A stretch of 14,315 bases of DNA from Sulfuricella sp. (GCA_019911785.1 JAIOJM010000255.1:1-14315); one strand, 5' to 3'; counted from the first letter of the stretch, positions 1 through 8,455 are shown. Program-made: numbers and translations. The notes: generated from the sequence alone by a model not told the origin.

Positions 1-12
1 AATATAAGGAAA

Positions 13-44
13 ATATTATATTCCAGACTCCTTTAGTCAACTAT
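13..44 (-). promoter_or_regulatory. Promoter with IscR-like type 1 site, reading out of the left edge
   Basis: On the minus strand there is a -35 hexamer TTGACT (+ strand 35-40). It is followed by TAATAT at 13-18 with a 16-nt spacer, or TATAAT at 15-20 with a 14-nt spacer. The -35 is embedded in a dyad, GACT (35-38), 5 nt, AGTC (26-29), flanked by ATA (42-44) and an AT-rich ATAT. This resembles the type 1 IscR operator (ATA..YYGACT-5-AGTC..TAT) that overlaps isc operon promoters in proteobacteria. The centre (AAAGG) departs from the usual A/T-rich spacer. The controlled gene would lie left of the window on the minus strand, plausibly iscR, which is often found near trmJ and suhB. The hexamers and dyad are seen; the regulator and target are inferred. 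Confidence 0.5.
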
Positions 45-52
45 GGGTTTTT

Positions 53-787
53 TCATTTATTTGTGAATTTTTCCACCGAAGTCAAAATCCCGCGCAGGAT
101 GCTGACCTCTTCCTTTTCCGGGCGAGCCCGTGCAAACAACCTTCTCAACCGCTGCATCAAGCGCCCCGGGCAAGCCGGATCGAGAAAACCGGTTTCTATC
201 ATGGTCCGCTCCAGGTGTTGATAGAACCGCTCCACATCCTCGAAACTGGCGGCATCCAGCGCCTTTGCAGCCGGCGTTTCCGTCGTTCCAAGAAACGCCA
301 TGCGCAGCTCGTAAGCCAGAATTTGCACCGCAGCGGCCAGATTCAGCGAGGTAAACTCCGGATTGGCGGGTATGGTCGCAAGCATCTGGCACTTGTCCAG
401 TTCGGCGTTGGACAGCCCCGACATCTCGGTGCCGAACAGCAGCGCCACTTCTCCCTGGGGGGCGAACTCGACCATGCGGGACGCCGCATGATGCGCGGAC
501 AGCATCTCGTGGGAGAGATCGCGCCGCCGGGCGGTTACCGCCACGGCAAGCACCGTGCCGGCCAACGCCTCGTCCAGGGTGGCGCAAACCCGGGCGTTTT
601 CCAGCACGTCCGACGCCCCGGCAGCGCGCGCATCTGCGACCGGATCGGGAAAAGCCTTGGGGTTGACCAGATAAAGGCGCTCCAATCCCATCGTCTTCAT
701 CGCCCGCGCAGCAGCGCCGATATTGCCCGGGTGGCTGGTGTGGCTGAGCACGATGCGAATGTTATTCAGTGCATAGTGTTTCTTCAT
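53..787 (-). CDS. trmJ: tRNA (cytidine/uridine-32-2'-O)-methyltransferase TrmJ
   Basis: SPOUT-class RNA 2'-O-methyltransferase of 244 aa that uses S-adenosylmethionine to methylate position 32 in the anticodon loop of several tRNAs. Three knot-fold motifs are visible: HPGNIGAAARAMKTMG near residues 19-34 (RNA/AdoMet domain entry), LLFGTEMSGLSN at about 116-127, and IPANPEFTSLNLAAAVQ at about 139-155, where the conserved Ser/Asn-Leu-Ala-Ala part of the third motif lies. The C-terminal alpha-helical extension after about residue 165 is typical of TrmJ, and the length matches the family (about 245 aa). The ATG at 785-787 gives a start close to the conserved first strand (IRIVLSHTSHPG). The gene is divergent from suhB across a 70-nt gap, a common betaproteobacterial pairing, and the IscR-like promoter lies just beyond its stop codon. 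Family assignment is firm; substrate position is by family knowledge. Confidence 0.95.
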   Translation of the reverse strand: MKKHYALNNIRIVLSHTSHPGNIGAAARAMKTMGLERLYLVNPKAFPDPVADARAAGASDVLENARVCATLDEALAGTVLAVAVTARRRDLSHEMLSAHHAASRMVEFAPQGEVALLFGTEMSGLSNAELDKCQMLATIPANPEFTSLNLAAAVQILAYELRMAFLGTTETPAAKALDAASFEDVERFYQHLERTMIETGFLDPACPGRLMQRLRRLFARARPEKEEVSILRGILTSVEKFTNK

Positions 788-857
788 CCGTGGTTTCCCA
801 TTAAAATAGCGGGGATGCGCTCAGCGTTTTGTTCCTTAACTTTCCCAGGATTACCTC

Positions 858-1652
858 ATGCATCCCATGCTCAACACCGCGGTCAAGGCCGCGCGCCGCG
901 CCGGTCAGATCATCAACCGCGCCTCCCAAAACCTGGATTCGCTCACGATCAAGCACAAGAGCTTCAATGATTTTGTCAGCGAGGTAGATCAAAAAGCGGA
1001 AGATGCCATCAAGGAAGTCCTGCTGGATGCCTACCCGAAACACGCGATTTTAGCAGAAGAAAGCGGCGCAAAGGGCGACTCGGAATTTCAGTGGATCATC
1101 GACCCTCTCGACGGCACCACCAACTTCCTCCACGGTTTCCCGCAGTACGCCGTTTCAATCGCCATGCAGCACAAGGGCGTGCTGACCCACGCCGTAATCT
1201 ACGACCCCAGCCGCAATGACCTGTTCACCGCCACGCGCGGCGCCGGCGCCTTCCTCAACGACCGCCGGCTCCGAGTCAGCCGCTGCGAATACCTGAAGGA
1301 TGCCCTGATCGGCACCGGCTTCCCGTTCCGCGATTTCACCCATCTCGACGCCTATCTGGGCATTTTCCGCGAACTGATGCAGAAAACCGCCGGCCTGCGC
1401 CGACCGGGGTCGGCCGCTCTGGACCTGGCCTACACTGCCGCCGGCCGCTTCGACGGCTTCTGGGAATTCGACCTGAAAGCCTGGGATATCGCCGCCGGTG
1501 CGCTGATGGTGCAGGAAGCGGGTGGACTGGTGGGCGATTTCCACGGCGAGCCGGACTACCTGCAAAGCGGCAACATCCTTGCCGGCAACCCCAAGATTTT
1601 TGGCCAACTGCTGCAGACCATCGCACCGCACCTGGCCGCCAAGGACAAGTAA
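858..1652 (+). CDS. suhB: Inositol-1-monophosphatase family protein SuhB
   Basis: Magnesium-dependent phosphatase of the inositol monophosphatase family, 264 aa (E. coli SuhB 267 aa). Metal and catalytic residues are in place: Glu67-Glu68 in ILAEESG, Asp82, Asp85, Gly86 and Thr87 in the signature [13 protein letters not shown], and Asp210 in the second signature [12 protein letters not shown]. In E. coli the protein also acts as a ribosomal RNA antitermination factor by binding NusA and RNA polymerase; whether that holds here cannot be read from sequence alone. The ATG at 858 follows a weak AGGA about 7 nt upstream. Divergent from trmJ and convergent with glgP, with 34 nt between the stop codons. 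Confidence 0.95.
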   Translation: MHPMLNTAVKAARRAGQIINRASQNLDSLTIKHKSFNDFVSEVDQKAEDAIKEVLLDAYPKHAILAEESGAKGDSEFQWIIDPLDGTTNFLHGFPQYAVSIAMQHKGVLTHAVIYDPSRNDLFTATRGAGAFLNDRRLRVSRCEYLKDALIGTGFPFRDFTHLDAYLGIFRELMQKTAGLRRPGSAALDLAYTAAGRFDGFWEFDLKAWDIAAGALMVQEAGGLVGDFHGEPDYLQSGNILAGNPKIFGQLLQTIAPHLAAKDK

Positions 1653-1658
1653 GCGGCG

Positions 1659-1682
1659 GCCGGGCGCCCATAGCCGCCCGGC
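1659..1682. terminator. GC-rich hairpin between convergent suhB and glgP
   Basis: An 8-bp perfect inverted repeat, GCCGGGCG at 1659-1666 and CGCCCGGC at 1675-1682, encloses an 8-nt loop in the short gap between the two convergent genes. There is no T-run on either side, so it is at best a weak or factor-assisted bidirectional stop. Its position supports a termination role; the structure alone does not prove it. Confidence 0.35.
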
Positions 1683-1686
1683 ATGG

Positions 1687-4212
1687 TCAGCCGGGAAACC
1701 AGAGAATCAGGTTCACCTCGGCCGGAATGCGCGCTTCCGGATGCCAGGCAATGATGCGCGGCGTGAAGTCCATCGCCGGCCGCGGCGTCGCGACCGCGAT
1801 CGCGTAATGGTAACCGTTGAGCATGCCCGGCAGGGCGGCCCCGCGCGCCATGACGTGGCGCGCGGGGGCCTCGCCGTTCTGCGGCTCGGCATAGAGCTCG
1901 ACCTGTACCCCATCCGGCGAGACATTTCCCAGATAGACCTGCACCTCGAATAGCCAGCCATCCGGTTGCGCGCGCCGCTCCACATTTCCCCAGTGCACCT
2001 CGTGCCAGTGCCGTTCCAGCCCCTGCTCCCAGGCGGCAAGCTCTCTTGCCAGCCGGCCGCCGTCGGCGCTGCGCCGCCGGAACGCGGCGGCCGCGGGAAA
2101 GTAGGCATCACGCACGTATTCCTGCAGCATGCGGTTGCTGCTGAACTGCGGCGCAAGCCGGGACATGCTGGCGCGCATGCGCGCCACCCACTCGCGCGGG
2201 ATGCCTTGCGCATCGCGGCGATAAAACATCGGTACGATCTCCTGCTCCAGCAGGCGGTAGAGCTGTTCGGCTTCGACATCGTCCCAGCCCGGCTCAGCGT
2301 GTTCGCGCCCGTCGCCCAGCGCCCAGCCCACCTCCGGCGCATAGGCCTCCGCCCACCAGCCGTCCAGCTCGGAAAGGTTGAGGCCGCCGTTGACCAGCAC
2401 CTTCATGCCGGAGGTTCCGCTCGCCTCCCATGGCCGGCGCGGGGTGTTGATCCACACGTCCACGCCCTCCACCATTTCCTGCGCGAGCGCAATATCGTAA
2501 TCCTCGAGGAACACCGCGCGTGCGCGGACTTCAGGACGGTGCACAAACTCCACCCACGCCTGGATGAGGCGCTTGCCGTTTTCATCCTGGGGATGGGCCT
2601 TGCCGGCGATGATGAGCTGCACCGGGCGCACCGGGTCGGTCAGCAGCCGCAGCAGACGCTCCGGATCGCGCAACAGCAGATTGGGGCGCTTGTACTCGGT
2701 GAAACGCCGTGCGAAACCCAGCGTCAGCAGGTTCGGATCCAGGGTAAGGTCCGCCTGCGCAATCGCTTCCGGATCGGCGCCGCACTGGCCGAGCTGGCGG
2801 GCGAGCCGGCGGCGTGCGTAATGCATGAGGTCGCGCCGCTCCTCGCCGCGAAAGGACCACAACGCCTCGTCGCTCAGGCCTTGAATGGCGCCCGACAGCG
2901 TTTCCGGCCTGCCCAGCCAGCGCTCCTTGCCGCAGGCCGCGGTCCATATCTCGTCGGCCCAGGGCGAATCCCACGAGGATACGTGCACGCCATTGGTGAT
3001 ATGCCTGATGGGCACCTCGCGCTCCGGCCAGCGCGGATAGAGGTCGCAGAAGATGCGGCGGCTGACGGCACCGTGTAGCTGGCTGACGCCGTTGATCGTG
3101 CCGCAGGTACGCGCAGCCAGGTAAGCCATGTTGAAAAGCTCGTCGCCGTCGTCGGGGCGCATGCGCCCCAGCGCCAGCAGCTCGTGCTGCGAAACGCCGA
3201 GCTGCGCGGCGTAATGGGTGCCGTACTCGGCGAGCAGCACGCGCGGAAAGGTATCGAAGGCGGCTGCCACCGGGGTATGGGTGGTAAAGACATTGCCGGC
3301 CCGGGTTGCCCACAGAGCCTCCCGGAAATCGACGTGGTTTTCCTGCGCGAATCGCCGCGCCCGTTCCAGCGTCACCAGGGCGGCATGGCCCTCATTCAGA
3401 TGGCATACCTCCGGATGCAGTTCCAGCGCCTCCAGCGTCCGCCAGCCGCCGATGCCGAGCACGATTTCCTGCACCAGGCGCATCTCCTCGCCGCCGCCGT
3501 ACAGCTTGCTGGTGATGCCGCGGTCGGCGGGGCTGTTCATCGGGTCGTTGCTGTCCAGCAGGTACAGGTTCACCCTCCCCACCTGCGCCTGCCACACGCG
3601 CAGCACCAGCGCCCGCCCCGGCAGCTCGATGGGCACGCCGAGCCAGGCGCCTTTGGCATCGCGCACCGGCGTGATGGGCATGCTGGTGGGTACGTTGTGG
3701 GGATACACTTCGATCTGCCTGCCCCGGCCGTCGAGCATCTGGCGAAAATAGCCTTCCTGGTACAACAGCCCCACGGCGACCAGAGGCACGCCGAGATCGC
3801 TCGCCGTTTTAAGATGGTCGCCCGCAAGCACGCCCAGCCCGCCGGAATACAGCGGAAGCGCTTCAGCCAGGCCGTATTCCATGCTGAAATAGGCGATCAG
3901 CGCACCATTGCCGGGGTGCGCGCCGCCGTACCATGCCTCCGCCGCGAGATAATCGCGACGCACCTGCATCAGGCGTTCAAGTTCGGCGCGGAAATCCGGG
4001 TCTTCCGCCAGTTGCTCCAGCCGCTGCAGGGAAACGCTCTGCAGCATCAACCACGGGTTTTCGGTCCGCGCCCACACCGCCGGGTCGATTTCCCGCCACA
4101 GGCGGTCCGCCGCATGGCTCCAGGTCCAGCGCAGGTCGAGACTGAGCTCGGCGAGCCCCGCCAACCCCTCGGGCAACGGCCTCAAGAATGGATGTGTGAT
4201 TAAAGTGCCCAC
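1687..4212 (-). CDS. glgP: Alpha-glucan (glycogen/maltodextrin) phosphorylase, GT35
   Basis: Pyridoxal-phosphate enzyme that phosphorolyses alpha-1,4-glucan ends to glucose 1-phosphate. It is the bacterial/archaeal short-form type (Thermus/Thermotoga-like), not the E. coli MalP/GlgP type: the N-terminus begins almost directly with the helical region LAGLAELSLDLRWTWSHAADRLW. Other landmarks are IAYFSMEYGLAEALPLYSGGLGVLAGDHLK, the nucleotide/glucan core FARRFTEYKRPNLLL, and the PLP lysine in EASGTSGMK (codon 2401-2403, residue 604 from the chosen start). Length is 841 aa. The start is uncertain. An open frame reaches a TTG at 4222-4224 with no Shine-Dalgarno. I prefer the GTG at 4210-4212 because GGGGAGG precedes it by 3 nt, a short but usable spacing. 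A relic with an acetate kinase-like tail lies directly upstream; phosphoketolase, acetate kinase and phosphorylase genes are often clustered in related bacteria. Confidence 0.93.
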   Translation of the reverse strand: MGTLITHPFLRPLPEGLAGLAELSLDLRWTWSHAADRLWREIDPAVWARTENPWLMLQSVSLQRLEQLAEDPDFRAELERLMQVRRDYLAAEAWYGGAHPGNGALIAYFSMEYGLAEALPLYSGGLGVLAGDHLKTASDLGVPLVAVGLLYQEGYFRQMLDGRGRQIEVYPHNVPTSMPITPVRDAKGAWLGVPIELPGRALVLRVWQAQVGRVNLYLLDSNDPMNSPADRGITSKLYGGGEEMRLVQEIVLGIGGWRTLEALELHPEVCHLNEGHAALVTLERARRFAQENHVDFREALWATRAGNVFTTHTPVAAAFDTFPRVLLAEYGTHYAAQLGVSQHELLALGRMRPDDGDELFNMAYLAARTCGTINGVSQLHGAVSRRIFCDLYPRWPEREVPIRHITNGVHVSSWDSPWADEIWTAACGKERWLGRPETLSGAIQGLSDEALWSFRGEERRDLMHYARRRLARQLGQCGADPEAIAQADLTLDPNLLTLGFARRFTEYKRPNLLLRDPERLLRLLTDPVRPVQLIIAGKAHPQDENGKRLIQAWVEFVHRPEVRARAVFLEDYDIALAQEMVEGVDVWINTPRRPWEASGTSGMKVLVNGGLNLSELDGWWAEAYAPEVGWALGDGREHAEPGWDDVEAEQLYRLLEQEIVPMFYRRDAQGIPREWVARMRASMSRLAPQFSSNRMLQEYVRDAYFPAAAAFRRRSADGGRLARELAAWEQGLERHWHEVHWGNVERRAQPDGWLFEVQVYLGNVSPDGVQVELYAEPQNGEAPARHVMARGAALPGMLNGYHYAIAVATPRPAMDFTPRIIAWHPEARIPAEVNLILWFPG

Positions 4213-4251
4213 TTGCCTCCCCAATGAATGATCTTGGCGTTGTTGCAGAAT

Positions 4252-4470
4252 TCAGGTTCGGGCAAATTCCGGCAAATTTGCATAAAACGCCGTGTCGAAC
4301 ACTGCAACCTGGGGGATGCAAGCACCCAGAACCGCGTGCGCCGCTTCGATCCACTCTCCGGTCTGGTTGGCCGTGGCTTTCAGCAACTCCCCGGCATCGG
4401 CCACCACCATCCGCAGGTCTTCCATCAGCTTTCCCCTGGTGATGTGTTCCCATTCTCCCACCGTTGCCAC
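4252..4470 (-). pseudogene. Chimeric relic: DUF883/ElaB-like start joined to an acetate kinase-like fragment
   Basis: A 72-codon frame opening at a GTG (4468-4470) and ending at TGA. Residues about 10-40 (GKLMEDLRMVVADAGELLKA then TANQTGEW) look like the N-terminal helix of DUF883/ElaB-type ribosome- or membrane-associated small proteins, which normally continue with more coiled helix and a C-terminal membrane segment. Instead, residues about 52-70 read IPQVAVFDTAFYANLPEF. This resembles the acetate kinase strand-helix motif (VAVFDTAFHQTMP in E. coli AckA), and the frame stops at once after EFART. Neither protein is complete. A deletion or recombination that joined the 5' end of one gene to an internal piece of ackA would explain it. 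An AAGGAG (about 4489-4494) lies too far upstream to fit the GTG start. Both family matches are by eye. Confidence 0.55.
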
Positions 4471-4712
4471 TACCGGTTTTCTGCGGAACTCCTTTCATTA
4501 TTCAAATTTAACAAGCGCCTTATTCACCTTAGCAACCCCTGCGCATAAAGCAAATATTGAGGGCATCAAAAACCCTGGGATTCAGACCGCCAAATCGGGT
4601 ATTCTTCAAATCCCCAGGCGCTGCACTTGTGGACAGCAGAATCCGGGTATTTCCATGCTTTATTTCCGTTAAGCTGGAAATCATTTTTTACAAAAAATTC
4701 AAATAGTAAACA
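4471..4712. other. AT-rich gap upstream of mutS, no gene seen
   Basis: About 240 nt separate the relic's start from mutS. The DNA becomes markedly AT-rich toward mutS (4660-4712), as expected for a promoter region, but I find no convincing -35/-10 pair and no clear Shine-Dalgarno before the mutS ATG. A short imperfect dyad (CCTGGGATT near 4575 and AATCCCCAGG near 4610, one base unmatched) and a near-repeat of CGGGTATT are present. No open frame with recognisable content lies here. Confidence 0.5.
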
Positions 4713-7283
4713 ATGCACGACAAAGACCTTGAAAAACACACCCCGATGATGCAGCAATACCTGCGCATCAAGGCGGAACACCCCGATATGCTGCTGTTCT
4801 ACCGCATGGGGGACTTCTACGAGCTGTTCTTCGACGACGCTTCGATGGCGGCGCAGTTGCTGGACATCACCCTCACCACCCGCGGCGCAACGGCAGGGCA
4901 ACCGATCAAGATGGCAGGCGTGCCCTACCATGCCGCCGAGCAGTATCTCGCCAAGCTGGTCAAGCTCGGAATGACGGTCGCGATCTGCGAACAGATCGGC
5001 GACCCAGCCACCTCCAAGGGCCCGGTGGAGCGCAAGGTGATGCGCATCATCACGCCCGGCACCTTGACCGACGCGGCGCTGCTCGACGAAAAGCAGGACA
5101 AACTGCTGCTCGCGCTGGTTCCTGGGAAGAATGTGCTGGGACTGGCCTGGCTCAACCTCGCCAGCGGGCGCTTCAGCGTCGCTGAAATTCGGCCGGACCG
5201 CCTCGACGCGACGCTGGAGCGCCTCAAGCCGGCGGAAATCCTGCTCCCTGAAGGCTACGCCCATACCGCGCTGGAAAACCTGAAATGCACGCGCAGAGCC
5301 TTGCCCCCATGGCAGTTCGATTACGACTCGGCTTTGCAAAGGCTATGCCGGCAATTTGCCACCCTGGATTTGCAGGGCTTCGGCTGCCATGATCTGCACT
5401 GCGCCATCGAGGCCGCGGGCGCCTTGCTGGAATACGCGAAAAGCACCCAGTGCGGTGCGCTGCCGCACATCCGCGGCTTGCAGGTCGAGCGTGAGGGCGG
5501 CTACGTATTGCTCGACGCCGCCGCCCGGCGCAATCTGGAAATTTCCGAAACCCTGCGCGGCGAACCCGCGCCGACACTCTATTCCCTGCTCGACACCACC
5601 GCCGGCAGCATGGGCAGTCGCCTGCTGCGCCACTGGCTGCACCATCCGTTGCGCGCCCCACATAATAGCGCCGAGCTGCGCGCCCGGCTCGACGCCATCA
5701 CCCGGCTGATCGGCGAATCCGGCGCTCCCGCCTACGCGCACGCCCACCAGGGCCTGAAGCAGATCGCCGACATCGAGCGCATCACCGCGCGCATCGCACT
5801 CAGGTCCGCACGGCCCAGGGATCTTGCCGGCCTGCGCAACAGCCTGCTGGCCTTGCCGCCAATCGCCGGAGAAACGTCTCTGCTCGACAGCCCGCGCCTG
5901 ACGCAGCTGGCAAATCGGCTGCACACGCCGGAAACGCTGGTCACCGAGCTGACCCGGGCGATCCAGCCCGAGCCGGCGGCGGTGTTGCGCGAAGGCGGCG
6001 TTATCGCCACCGGCTACGATGCCGAGCTTGACGAGCTGCGCGCGATCCAGAGCAACTGCGGCGAGTTCCTGCTGGCCCTCGAAGCCCGGGAGCGCGAACG
6101 CAGCGGCATCAGCAATCTCAAGGTCGAATACAACCGGGTGCACGGCTTTTACATCGAGGTCACGCGTAGCCAGGCCGATGCGGTGCCGGACGACTATCGC
6201 CGGCGCCAGACGCTGAAGAATGCGGAGCGCTTTATCACGCCGGAGCTGAAGGCTTTCGAGGACAAGGCCCTGTCGGCCTCTGAGCGGGCGCTGGCGCGCG
6301 AGAAAATGCTGTATGAGTCGCTGCTGGACAATCTGGCGCCGCACATTCCGGCGCTTCAGGAGATCGCCGCCGCGGTGGCCGAGCTCGACGTGCTGGCTGC
6401 GCTTGCCGAGCGGGCCGAAACCCTGGGCTGGATCGCGCCTGAATTCACCGACGATGCAGTGATCGAGATCACGGGCGGCCGCCATCCGGTGGTGGAAGCA
6501 CAGACCGCCAACTTCATCGCCAACGATTCTTTGCTTTCCCGCACCCGCCAGATGCTGCTGGTCACCGGCCCGAACATGGGCGGAAAATCCACCTACATGC
6601 GCCAGACCGCACTGATCGTTCTGCTCGCTCACTGCGGCAGCTTCGTACCTGCCAGCAACGCAAAAATCGGCCCTGTCGACCAGATTTTCACCCGCATCGG
6701 CGCCTCCGACGACTTGGCCGGCGGTCGCTCCACCTTCATGGTGGAAATGACTGAAGCGGCCGATATTTTGAACAATGCCACCGAACACAGCCTGGTACTG
6801 CTGGACGAGATCGGGCGCGGCACCTCCACCTTCGACGGCCTCGCCCTGGCCTGGGCAATCGCCCGCCATCTGATCGAGAAAACGCGCTGCCATACCCTGT
6901 TCGCCACCCATTATTTCGAGCTGACCCGGCTGAACCAGGAATTCAGGCAGATCGCCAATGTCCACCTCGATGCGCTGGAACACCGCGACCACATCGTGTT
7001 CCTGCATAGCGTACAGGAAGGCCCGGCGAGCCAGAGCTATGGCCTGCAGGTGGCTCAGCTGGCAGGCGTACCCGCGCCGGTGATCCAGGCGGCGAAAAGA
7101 CACCTGCTGCAACTGGAGCAGCAAGGCATCAGCAATGGCATTCAGGGGGATTTGTTCGTCGAGACGCCGCAGGCTGCGGCTCCTTCGGCGTTGGAAGAAG
7201 CGCTGCTCGAAATTGAGCCCGACGAGCTCACCCCGAAAGCAGCGCTGGAACTGGTGTATAAGCTAAGGAAACTGCTGGGTTAA
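4713..7283 (+). CDS. mutS: DNA mismatch repair protein MutS
   Basis: Mismatch sensor of methyl-directed repair, 856 aa (E. coli 853). The N-terminal mismatch-binding domain opens with [20 protein letters not shown] and the Phe-X-Glu reader GDFYELF (Phe35, Glu37), which stacks on and hydrogen-bonds to the mispaired base. Connector, lever and clamp domains follow (conserved [10 protein letters not shown] and [20 protein letters not shown]). The C-terminal ABC-type ATPase has Walker [16 protein letters not shown] (Lys625), Q/signature-region residues in [16 protein letters not shown], and Walker [17 protein letters not shown] (Asp698, Glu699). A short C-terminal helix-turn-helix and tail ending KLRKLLG completes the protein, so it appears intact. 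The start agrees with the family by alignment to HTPMMQQYL, although no good ribosome binding site is visible. Transcribed alone and convergent with slyD-bcp. Confidence 0.98.
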   Translation: MHDKDLEKHTPMMQQYLRIKAEHPDMLLFYRMGDFYELFFDDASMAAQLLDITLTTRGATAGQPIKMAGVPYHAAEQYLAKLVKLGMTVAICEQIGDPATSKGPVERKVMRIITPGTLTDAALLDEKQDKLLLALVPGKNVLGLAWLNLASGRFSVAEIRPDRLDATLERLKPAEILLPEGYAHTALENLKCTRRALPPWQFDYDSALQRLCRQFATLDLQGFGCHDLHCAIEAAGALLEYAKSTQCGALPHIRGLQVEREGGYVLLDAAARRNLEISETLRGEPAPTLYSLLDTTAGSMGSRLLRHWLHHPLRAPHNSAELRARLDAITRLIGESGAPAYAHAHQGLKQIADIERITARIALRSARPRDLAGLRNSLLALPPIAGETSLLDSPRLTQLANRLHTPETLVTELTRAIQPEPAAVLREGGVIATGYDAELDELRAIQSNCGEFLLALEARERERSGISNLKVEYNRVHGFYIEVTRSQADAVPDDYRRRQTLKNAERFITPELKAFEDKALSASERALAREKMLYESLLDNLAPHIPALQEIAAAVAELDVLAALAERAETLGWIAPEFTDDAVIEITGGRHPVVEAQTANFIANDSLLSRTRQMLLVTGPNMGGKSTYMRQTALIVLLAHCGSFVPASNAKIGPVDQIFTRIGASDDLAGGRSTFMVEMTEAADILNNATEHSLVLLDEIGRGTSTFDGLALAWAIARHLIEKTRCHTLFATHYFELTRLNQEFRQIANVHLDALEHRDHIVFLHSVQEGPASQSYGLQVAQLAGVPAPVIQAAKRHLLQLEQQGISNGIQGDLFVETPQAAAPSALEEALLEIEPDELTPKAALELVYKLRKLLG

Positions 7284-7297
7284 CCTAAAAACGACGA

Positions 7298-7405
7298 TTA
7301 ACCACGAATGACACGAATGTTCACGAATAAGCACGAATTATTCGTGAACATTCGTGTCGCCTGGAGGCGCCTACTTTTGGTTAATTCGTGTAAATTCGTG
7401 GTTAA
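7298..7405. repeat. CACGAAT inverted-repeat element between mutS and slyD
   Basis: Eight copies of a heptamer: four forward CACGAAT (starting 7303, 7312, 7322, 7332) and four reverse ATTCGTG (starting 7340, 7350, 7384, 7394), spaced about 8-10 nt within each group. They build two nested dyads: a perfect 20-bp stem (7310-7329 with 7339-7358, 9-nt loop) and an outer 12-bp stem (TTAACCACGAAT 7298-7309 with 7394-7405). A small hairpin (CGCCT/AGGCG, 7358-7369) sits between the arms. The element fills the gap between convergent genes, where it could act as a bidirectional terminator. I recall similar motifs dispersed in intergenic regions of many proteobacteria, so it is probably one copy of a genome-wide repeat family. 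Confidence 0.8.
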
Positions 7406-7421
7406 AAGCTTTTTCCAAGGA

Positions 7422-7904
7422 TCAATGATGGTGGCCGTGCTCGCCATGCACATGACCATGGGCGAGTTCCTCGGCAGTGGCGGGACGGACGCCCTCAACG
7501 GTGGCCTTGAACAGCAGGGTTTGCCCGGCCAGGGGATGGTTGCCATCGATCACCACGCTTTCTGGGGTGATCTCTTTCACCGTGAAGACCAGATCTTCAT
7601 CCGAACCTTCCGCGCCGGCCTGAAACTGCATGCCGACCTCGATCCCTTCCATCGGGAAAGCATCGCGCGGCTCGACCCGTACCAGTTCGTCCTCATATTC
7701 ACCGAAGGCGTTTTCCGGATCCATCGTCACTGCAACGGTGCCGCCCTCGGCGACACCTTCCAGCGCTTCCTCTACGGTAGGAAAAATCCCGTCATAGCCG
7801 CCATGCAGGTAGCTGATGGGTTGATCGCTTTTTTCCAGAAGCTTGCCGGTGCTGTCGCTCAATTCGAAACTGAGAGTCACTACCGAATTTTTTGAAACCT
7901 GCAT
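7422..7904 (-). CDS. slyD: FKBP-type peptidyl-prolyl cis-trans isomerase, SlyD-like
   Basis: Cytoplasmic prolyl isomerase/chaperone of 160 aa. The FKBP core is split: N-terminal strands to about residue 68 (VVTLSFELSDSTGKLLEKSD, then SYLHGGYDGIFPTVEEALEG), a chaperone insert-in-flap domain at about 70-122 (AFGEYEDELVRVEPRDAFP onward), and return to the core with the SlyD/SlpA signature NHPLAGQTLLFKATVEGVR (122-140). The tail carries seven histidines in the last 12 residues, as in SlyD proteins that bind nickel and support hydrogenase maturation. It is shorter and less Cys-rich than the E. coli tail, so metal delivery is only a possibility. The start ATG is 4 nt after the bcp stop, and its GGAG lies inside the last bcp codons, implying translational coupling in one operon. 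Confidence 0.93.
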   Translation of the reverse strand: MQVSKNSVVTLSFELSDSTGKLLEKSDQPISYLHGGYDGIFPTVEEALEGVAEGGTVAVTMDPENAFGEYEDELVRVEPRDAFPMEGIEVGMQFQAGAEGSDEDLVFTVKEITPESVVIDGNHPLAGQTLLFKATVEGVRPATAEELAHGHVHGEHGHHH

Positions 7905-7908
7905 AAAA

Positions 7909-8373
7909 TTACTCCATCATTTTGATTAAATTGATTACCTCGGCTGCGTGACCACGCGGATTTACCCCATAGAGCACATGCTTGAGAATGCCATGCCTGT
8001 CGATGACGAACGTGGAACGCAAGATCCCCATTTTTTTCACACCGTCTTTTTCCTTCTCCTGCCACACGCCATATTTCTCGCACACTTTGCCTTCCTCATC
8101 CGCCAGCAGGCGGACCGACAGGCCATGTTTATCGCGAAAGGCAGCGTGGCTGATACAGTCATCCCTGCTCACTCCAAGCACAACGGTGTCCAGCCGGGCA
8201 AACTCGTTATCCAGATCGCTGAAATCTATGGCCTCGATGGTACAGCCCGGCGTATCGTCTTTCGGATAAAAGTACAGCACGACATTCTTGCCTTTGTACG
8301 CGGAGAGTTTGACCATTTCCATGTCCGCATCAGGCAAGCTGAATCCGGGGGCAGGATGTCCGACTTGCAACAT
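7909..8373 (-). CDS. bcp: Thiol peroxidase of the Bcp/PrxQ family
   Basis: Thioredoxin-fold peroxiredoxin of 154 aa that reduces hydrogen and organic peroxides. The peroxidatic cysteine is Cys44 in PKDDTPGCTIEA, with Pro37, Thr41 and a distal Arg in GILRSTFVID completing the active site. The E. coli resolving cysteine, five residues after the peroxidatic one, is replaced by Ile49, so this is not the classical Cys44-Cys49 type. Two other cysteines (DDCISH near residue 77 and KVCEKYG near 101) could resolve the disulfide, or the enzyme may be 1-Cys. The start was set at the ATG at 8371-8373 because GTGAAGGAG lies 5 nt upstream; a longer in-frame GTG/ATG region up to 8394 lacks this support. First gene of the bcp-slyD operon. 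Confidence 0.93.
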   Translation of the reverse strand: MLQVGHPAPGFSLPDADMEMVKLSAYKGKNVVLYFYPKDDTPGCTIEAIDFSDLDNEFARLDTVVLGVSRDDCISHAAFRDKHGLSVRLLADEEGKVCEKYGVWQEKEKDGVKKMGILRSTFVIDRHGILKHVLYGVNPRGHAAEVINLIKMME

Positions 8374-8455
8374 AACAACTCCTTCACAGCACATCCCATT
8401 TTAAACGATTTCGCCCGGGTGGGAAGAGACATGCCATAATTAAACCGAGATTACT

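Noticed and set aside
1966..4203. Long plus-strand open frames (370 and 339 codons) opposite glgP
   Set aside because: They are antisense to a complete conserved enzyme, with low-complexity His/Arg/Ala-rich translations and no family resemblance.
5343..7124. 593-codon open frame on the minus strand opposite mutS
   Set aside because: It lies wholly antisense to an intact, well-conserved mutS, has no recognisable domain, and is the kind of long shadow frame produced by GC-rich third positions.
7303..7400. CACGAAT array considered as a CRISPR array or origin iterons
   Set aside because: Units are only 7 nt with 1-3 nt between most of them, half are inverted, and no cas, rep or dnaA gene is near.
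7308..7895. 195-codon plus-strand frame across the CACGAAT repeat and opposite slyD
   Set aside because: Its start is translated repeat DNA and the rest is antisense to slyD. Similar repeat-derived peptides are commonly over-annotated.
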